A stretch of 8,736 nt of DNA from Anaerolineales bacterium. GTDB taxonomy: Bacteria; Chloroflexota; Anaerolineae; Anaerolineales; Anaerolineaceae. The position numbers and the translations under genes are program-made. Shown here in pieces: positions 6,650 to 8,736 of the stretch. The stretch's first letter is position 1. Every line of letters starts with the position of its first letter. The stretch spans positions 1-8,736 of the forward strand of contig JAGVAB010000035.1 in NCBI GenBank assembly GCA_020060485.1. The letters run 5' to 3'. The notes below the pieces were generated by a model. That model was not told where the DNA came from and did not search any database. It saw only the letters and a program-made list of their open reading frames with translations.

Positions 6650-7654
6650 ATGAATGATTTAAAAACAACTTATCTTGGCCTGCCCTTAAAGAACCCTTTG
6701 GTGGCTGCGGCGTCCCCACTTTCCAAGAGCATTGACCGTGTGCGCCAACTGGAAGATGCGGGCGCGGCGGCAATTGTCCTCTACTCTCTGTTTGAAGAAC
6801 AAATCCGTCAGGAAAGCCTGCAACTCGATCACATCCTCAATCGGGGGACAGAATCCTACCCTGAGGCGCTCACCTACTTTCCTGAGCTTGAAAATTACAA
6901 CATGGGCCCCGAGAAGTATTTAACCCATCTGCAAAAGATCAAGGCTGCTGTGGACATTCCCATTATCGCCAGCCTGAACGGATCATCGCCCGGCGGCTGG
7001 CTGGATTATGCCAGAAAGATCGAGGAAGCCGGAGCAGATGCCCTGGAATTGAATATTTACCACCTGGCCACTGATCCCTATTTGAGCAGTGCAGAACTGG
7101 AGCAAAACCAGATCGATCTGGTCAAACAGATCAAGAAAAAACTGCATATCCCCCTGGCAGTCAAGCTCAGCCCTTATTATTCCGCCTTTGCCAGCTTCGC
7201 GCGGCATTTATCCGAAGCCGGGGCAGACGGGCTGGTTCTGTTCAACCGGTTCTACCAGCCCGACCTGGACATTGAAACCCTGGAAGTGATCCCTAACCTG
7301 GATTTGAGCCGATCCGCAGAATTACGCCTGCCTCTGCGCTGGGTGGCCCTCCTCTTTGACCGCATTGAAGCCGATTTCGCCATCACCAGCGGCGTGCATA
7401 CCCGTGAAGATGTGGTCAAGGCCATCATGGCTGGTGCCAATGTGACCATGCTGGCCTCTACCCTGTTGGAGAAAGGCATCCCCTATTTGACCGAGCTGAT
7501 CAACGGACTGGAAAACTGGATGGAAACCTACCAGTATTCTTCAGTCGCACAAATGCGCGGTGCAATGAGCCAGCAGGCGGTTGCCCAGCCGGAAGCATTT
7601 GAACGCGCCAATTATTTCAAGGTGCTTAACAGTTTGGATAATCGACTGCCTTAA
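6650..7654 (+). CDS. dihydroorotate dehydrogenase-like flavoprotein
   Basis: This 334-residue protein has the FMN-binding TIM-barrel of class 1 dihydroorotate dehydrogenases. Visible elements are the opening [17 protein letters not shown] (9-25), the barrel strand IPIIASLNG (103-111), AVKLSP (170-175) with the expected FMN-contacting lysine K172, TSGVHT (246-251) and TMLAST (266-271), which form the phosphate-binding end. The loop that carries the catalytic Cys or Ser in true enzymes (usually N-x-S/T-C-P-N) here reads NIYHLATDP (135-143). The whole protein contains no cysteine. It is therefore probably not the pyrimidine-synthesis enzyme but a member of the 'dihydroorotate dehydrogenase-like' group, which I recall often lying next to nifJ. 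Its reaction is unknown to me; a redox link to PFOR is inference from position. GGAGG at 6639-6643, six bases before the ATG, sets the start. Confidence 0.85.
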   Translation: MNDLKTTYLGLPLKNPLVAAASPLSKSIDRVRQLEDAGAAAIVLYSLFEEQIRQESLQLDHILNRGTESYPEALTYFPELENYNMGPEKYLTHLQKIKAAVDIPIIASLNGSSPGGWLDYARKIEEAGADALELNIYHLATDPYLSSAELEQNQIDLVKQIKKKLHIPLAVKLSPYYSAFASFARHLSEAGADGLVLFNRFYQPDLDIETLEVIPNLDLSRSAELRLPLRWVALLFDRIEADFAITSGVHTREDVVKAIMAGANVTMLASTLLEKGIPYLTELINGLENWMETYQYSSVAQMRGAMSQQAVAQPEAFERANYFKVLNSLDNRLP

Positions 7655-7663
7655 TCAGTACAC

Positions 7664-7694
7664 AAAAACACCCCCCTGCTGTTGCAGGGGGGTG
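7664..7694 (-). terminator. intrinsic terminator of the rpsU-infA transcript, shared with the convergent gene
   Basis: CACCCCCCTGC and GCAGGGGGGTG (7669-7679 and 7684-7694) form a perfect 11-base-pair stem with a four-base loop. Read on the minus strand it is followed by TTTTTGTGT (from 7668), a classical U-tract, 67 bases after the infA stop. Read on the plus strand it lies 14 bases after the stop of the dihydroorotate dehydrogenase-like gene but has no T-run, so it is better built for infA. Confidence 0.88.
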
Positions 7695-7760
7695 AGTAGT
7701 TAACAAAACTACACCCGGGGAAACGATCTGTTTTTTCTGTTCTTGTATCAAAGATGCTGG

Positions 7761-8021
7761 CTAGTTCTCTTGTGGAGAAACGGAAGAAGAAGCCGTTTGT
7801 TTCTTTTGGCGGTAAACGATCCGCCCCAATGACAGGTCGTAGGGCGACATTTCCACGCGAACGTGGTCACCCAACAAAATCCGAATATAATATTTGCGCA
7901 TTCTGCCAGACAAATAGGCCAGCACTTCATGGCCATTGTCCAGCATGACTCGGAACTGTGTGCCCGGCAATGCCTCGGTCACAGTTCCTTCTACAAGGAT
8001 CTTTCCTTCCTCCTTAGTCAT
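7761..8021 (-). CDS. infA: translation initiation factor IF-1
   Basis: IF-1 binds the A site of the 30S subunit during initiation, together with IF-2 and IF-3. The 86 residues show the complete S1/OB-fold pattern: [16 protein letters not shown] (10-25), [19 protein letters not shown] (28-46), [21 protein letters not shown] (51-71). The usual length is about 72, so the last 13-14 residues ([14 protein letters not shown]) are an extra polar tail. AGGAGG at 8032-8027 lies five bases before the ATG. It follows rpsU on the same strand with 84 bases between, and a strong terminator closes the unit. No convincing separate promoter was found in the gap. In many bacteria infA sits in the main ribosomal-protein cluster; the present place beside rpsU and 5S rRNA is unusual, and a second copy elsewhere cannot be excluded. 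Confidence 0.96.
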   Translation of the reverse strand: MTKEEGKILVEGTVTEALPGTQFRVMLDNGHEVLAYLSGRMRKYYIRILLGDHVRVEMSPYDLSLGRIVYRQKKQTASSSVSPQEN

Positions 8022-8105
8022 ACACTCCTCCTCAAGTTATACTAACAAAGAACAGAACAACAAAACCCGGAAATCAAAAGGTCACTCTCGCATGAACCAG
8101 GCGGT

Positions 8106-8300
8106 CTAGCTCGGCGTAACCTGGCGGCGTTTCATGCGGCGGAGGGCCTTCTTTCTTTCAACACGACGAAGCTCGCTGCGTGAAACAAACCATCGCTTGC
8201 GGCGAATGGTACTTAGCGTTCCTGCTTTTACGATTTTCTTACGGAAACGCTTTAACAGTGAATCCTGCGATTCATTGGGGCGTAAAACTACGGTCGGCAT
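8106..8300 (-). CDS. rpsU: small ribosomal subunit protein bS21
   Basis: bS21 is a small basic protein of the 30S platform, near the 3' end of 16S rRNA, and promotes initiation. The 64 residues match the family from start to end: PTVVLRPNESQDSLLKRFRKK (2-22), then a rising Arg/Lys content with RRKRWFVSRSELRRVERKKALRR. The start at 8300 is set by MPTVVL, a standard bS21 beginning, and by a near-perfect Shine-Dalgarno AAGGAGGT (8318-8311) ten bases before it. The frame stays open to 8342 but those residues are unrelated. infA follows 84 bases downstream. The 200-base leader upstream contains a terminator and possible alternative pairings, so expression may be set by attenuation. Confidence 0.95.
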   Translation of the reverse strand: MPTVVLRPNESQDSLLKRFRKKIVKAGTLSTIRRKRWFVSRSELRRVERKKALRRMKRRQVTPS

Positions 8301-8519
8301 ATAAGATCTCACCTCCTTCGTTTTTAAGAATAATCTCACCAAGCATTGAGGCCTTTATGGTGCAGACAAGAAAAAACTCGGCTGGCTGATTTGCAGTCGA
8401 GTTTACGAGCAAAGGTGAGGTGAATCACTGATCTCGTTGCAACCAAGCCATAGCCTCCAAACAAGTAATGATAATGACCGAAAGCGATGCCTTAATAAAC
8501 TCTCAAGGCTTTTCAGCGT
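8301..8519 (-). ncRNA. rpsU leader RNA or small RNA with attenuator
   Basis: No gene is seen here. From the predicted start (about 8519-8517) the minus-strand RNA first makes a hairpin, GCCTTGA (8509-8503) with TTAAGGC (8495-8489), seven pairs including one G-U. A segment at 8450-8433 (TGGCTTGGTTGCAACGAG) can pair with the terminator region. TCACCTC (8423-8417) is complementary to GAGGTGA within the rpsU Shine-Dalgarno (8315-8309). The intrinsic terminator at 8404-8371 then either ends a transcript of about 150 bases or is read through into rpsU. I could find no good promoter between the terminator and rpsU, which favours a leader over an independent small RNA. It does not match 6S, SRP, tmRNA or RNase P RNA as far as I can tell. 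Structure is seen; regulation is inferred. Confidence 0.5.
8371..8404 (-). terminator. intrinsic terminator or attenuator upstream of rpsU
   Basis: On the minus strand AAACTCGACTG (8404-8394) pairs with CAGCCGAGTTT (8384-8374) at ten of eleven positions (one A-C mismatch) around a nine-base loop. The stem runs into TTTTTTCTTG, of which the first three Ts belong to the stem. It ends about 70 bases before the rpsU start, so it would stop transcripts from the promoter at 8524-8552 before they reach the gene. Confidence 0.7.
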
Positions 8520-8523
8520 ATTC

Positions 8524-8552
8524 ATTATAACCGAGACGATGATGATTGTCAA
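8524..8552 (-). promoter_or_regulatory. perfect consensus sigma-70 promoter upstream of rpsU
   Basis: On the minus strand TTGACA (8552-8547), a spacer of exactly 17 bases, and TATAAT (8529-8524). Both hexamers and the spacing are ideal. Transcription should begin near 8519-8517. It lies about 100 bases past the 3' end of the 5S rRNA, pointing at rpsU-infA. Confidence 0.85.
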
Positions 8553-8651
8553 ACAACCTTCGCCTCAAGCAAACCGCCAGGCAGGGCAAAACACAAAAAG
8601 CCGGGGGGGGTAGCTGGAGGCCGTCAGCCAATTTAATAAGAAAAAGTCTCT

Positions 8652-8736
8652 TGGCAATGAACTACTCTCCCAGGGGGTCGCCCCCCAAGTACCATCGTCG
8701 CTGGCAGCCTTAACTACTGGGTTCGGGATGTGACCA
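8652..8736 (-). rRNA. rrf: 5S ribosomal RNA, 3' part (cut by the window edge)
   Basis: Read on the minus strand, about 85 of the usual 115-120 bases are present. They include the conserved CATCCCGAACCC, AGTTAAGGCTGCCAGCG, GATGGTACTTGGGG and TGGGAGAGTAG blocks. The 5' third is beyond the window. The 3' end is placed at the final GCCA by comparison with known 5S ends and may be off by one or two bases. The rest of the rRNA operon probably lies further right. Downstream there are T-tracts at 8645-8641 and 8599-8595 and an eight-C run, but no clean terminator stem. Confidence 0.93.

Noticed and set aside
8036..8063. Promoter-like TTGTTG, 16 bases, TATAAC before infA (minus)
   Set aside because: The predicted start near 8029 falls inside the infA Shine-Dalgarno, and the -35 box is poor; co-transcription with rpsU is more likely.
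8595..8632. Possible 5S rRNA terminator around the eight-base G/C run
   Set aside because: The T-tract at 8599-8595 follows CCCCCCCCGG, but no matching upstream arm exists; the only stem (six pairs with a wobble) is separated from the Ts by the C-run.

Overview
This 8.7 kb window looks like chromosomal DNA from an anaerobic bacterium. The most likely source is Chloroflexota, class Anaerolineae, but this is inferred from gene content and protein style, not from a marker search. Clues are a very large single-chain pyruvate:ferredoxin oxidoreductase, a flavin-barrel 'dihydroorotate dehydrogenase-like' protein just behind it, and a lipoprotein with a Pro/Thr/Ala-rich linker and LysM repeats. Ribosome-binding sites are Shine-Dalgarno-type throughout, and several promoters fit the sigma-70/SigA consensus.

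Layout. (1) 120-353, minus: a two-helix DUF2905 membrane protein with its own promoter. (2) 521-1784, plus: a LysM lipoprotein, then a strong hairpin, then a NUDIX hydrolase of the ADP-ribose pyrophosphatase type. (3) 1873-2520, minus: an unrecognised membrane protein rich in His/Asp. (4) 2521-2864: a 344-base divergent intergenic region holding the minus-strand promoter, three TGTCA-type half-sites and a hairpin just before the PFOR ribosome-binding site. (5) 2865-6425, plus: PFOR (nifJ), followed by a strong terminator. (6) 6582-7654, plus: a separate promoter and the dihydroorotate dehydrogenase-like gene. (7) 7664-8736, minus: a translation block read right to left, with the 3' part of a 5S rRNA, a leader region, rpsU (bS21), infA (IF-1) and a GC-rich terminator.

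How the genes relate. PFOR and the flavoprotein behind it form a pyruvate/redox neighbourhood, although a terminator and a promoter separate them. The S21 and IF-1 genes lie directly downstream of an rRNA operon, so three parts of the translation machinery share one strand.

The most interesting part is the leader at 8301-8552 (minus). A perfect consensus promoter (TTGACA, 17 bases, TATAAT) drives a transcript that meets an intrinsic terminator about 115-150 bases later, before rpsU. An upstream segment is complementary to the terminator and could act as an antiterminator. A second segment is complementary to the rpsU Shine-Dalgarno. This is either a two-level riboregulator of rpsU-infA or a free-standing small RNA; I do not recognise it as a known family. 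No CRISPR array, transposon, phage gene or tRNA was seen.
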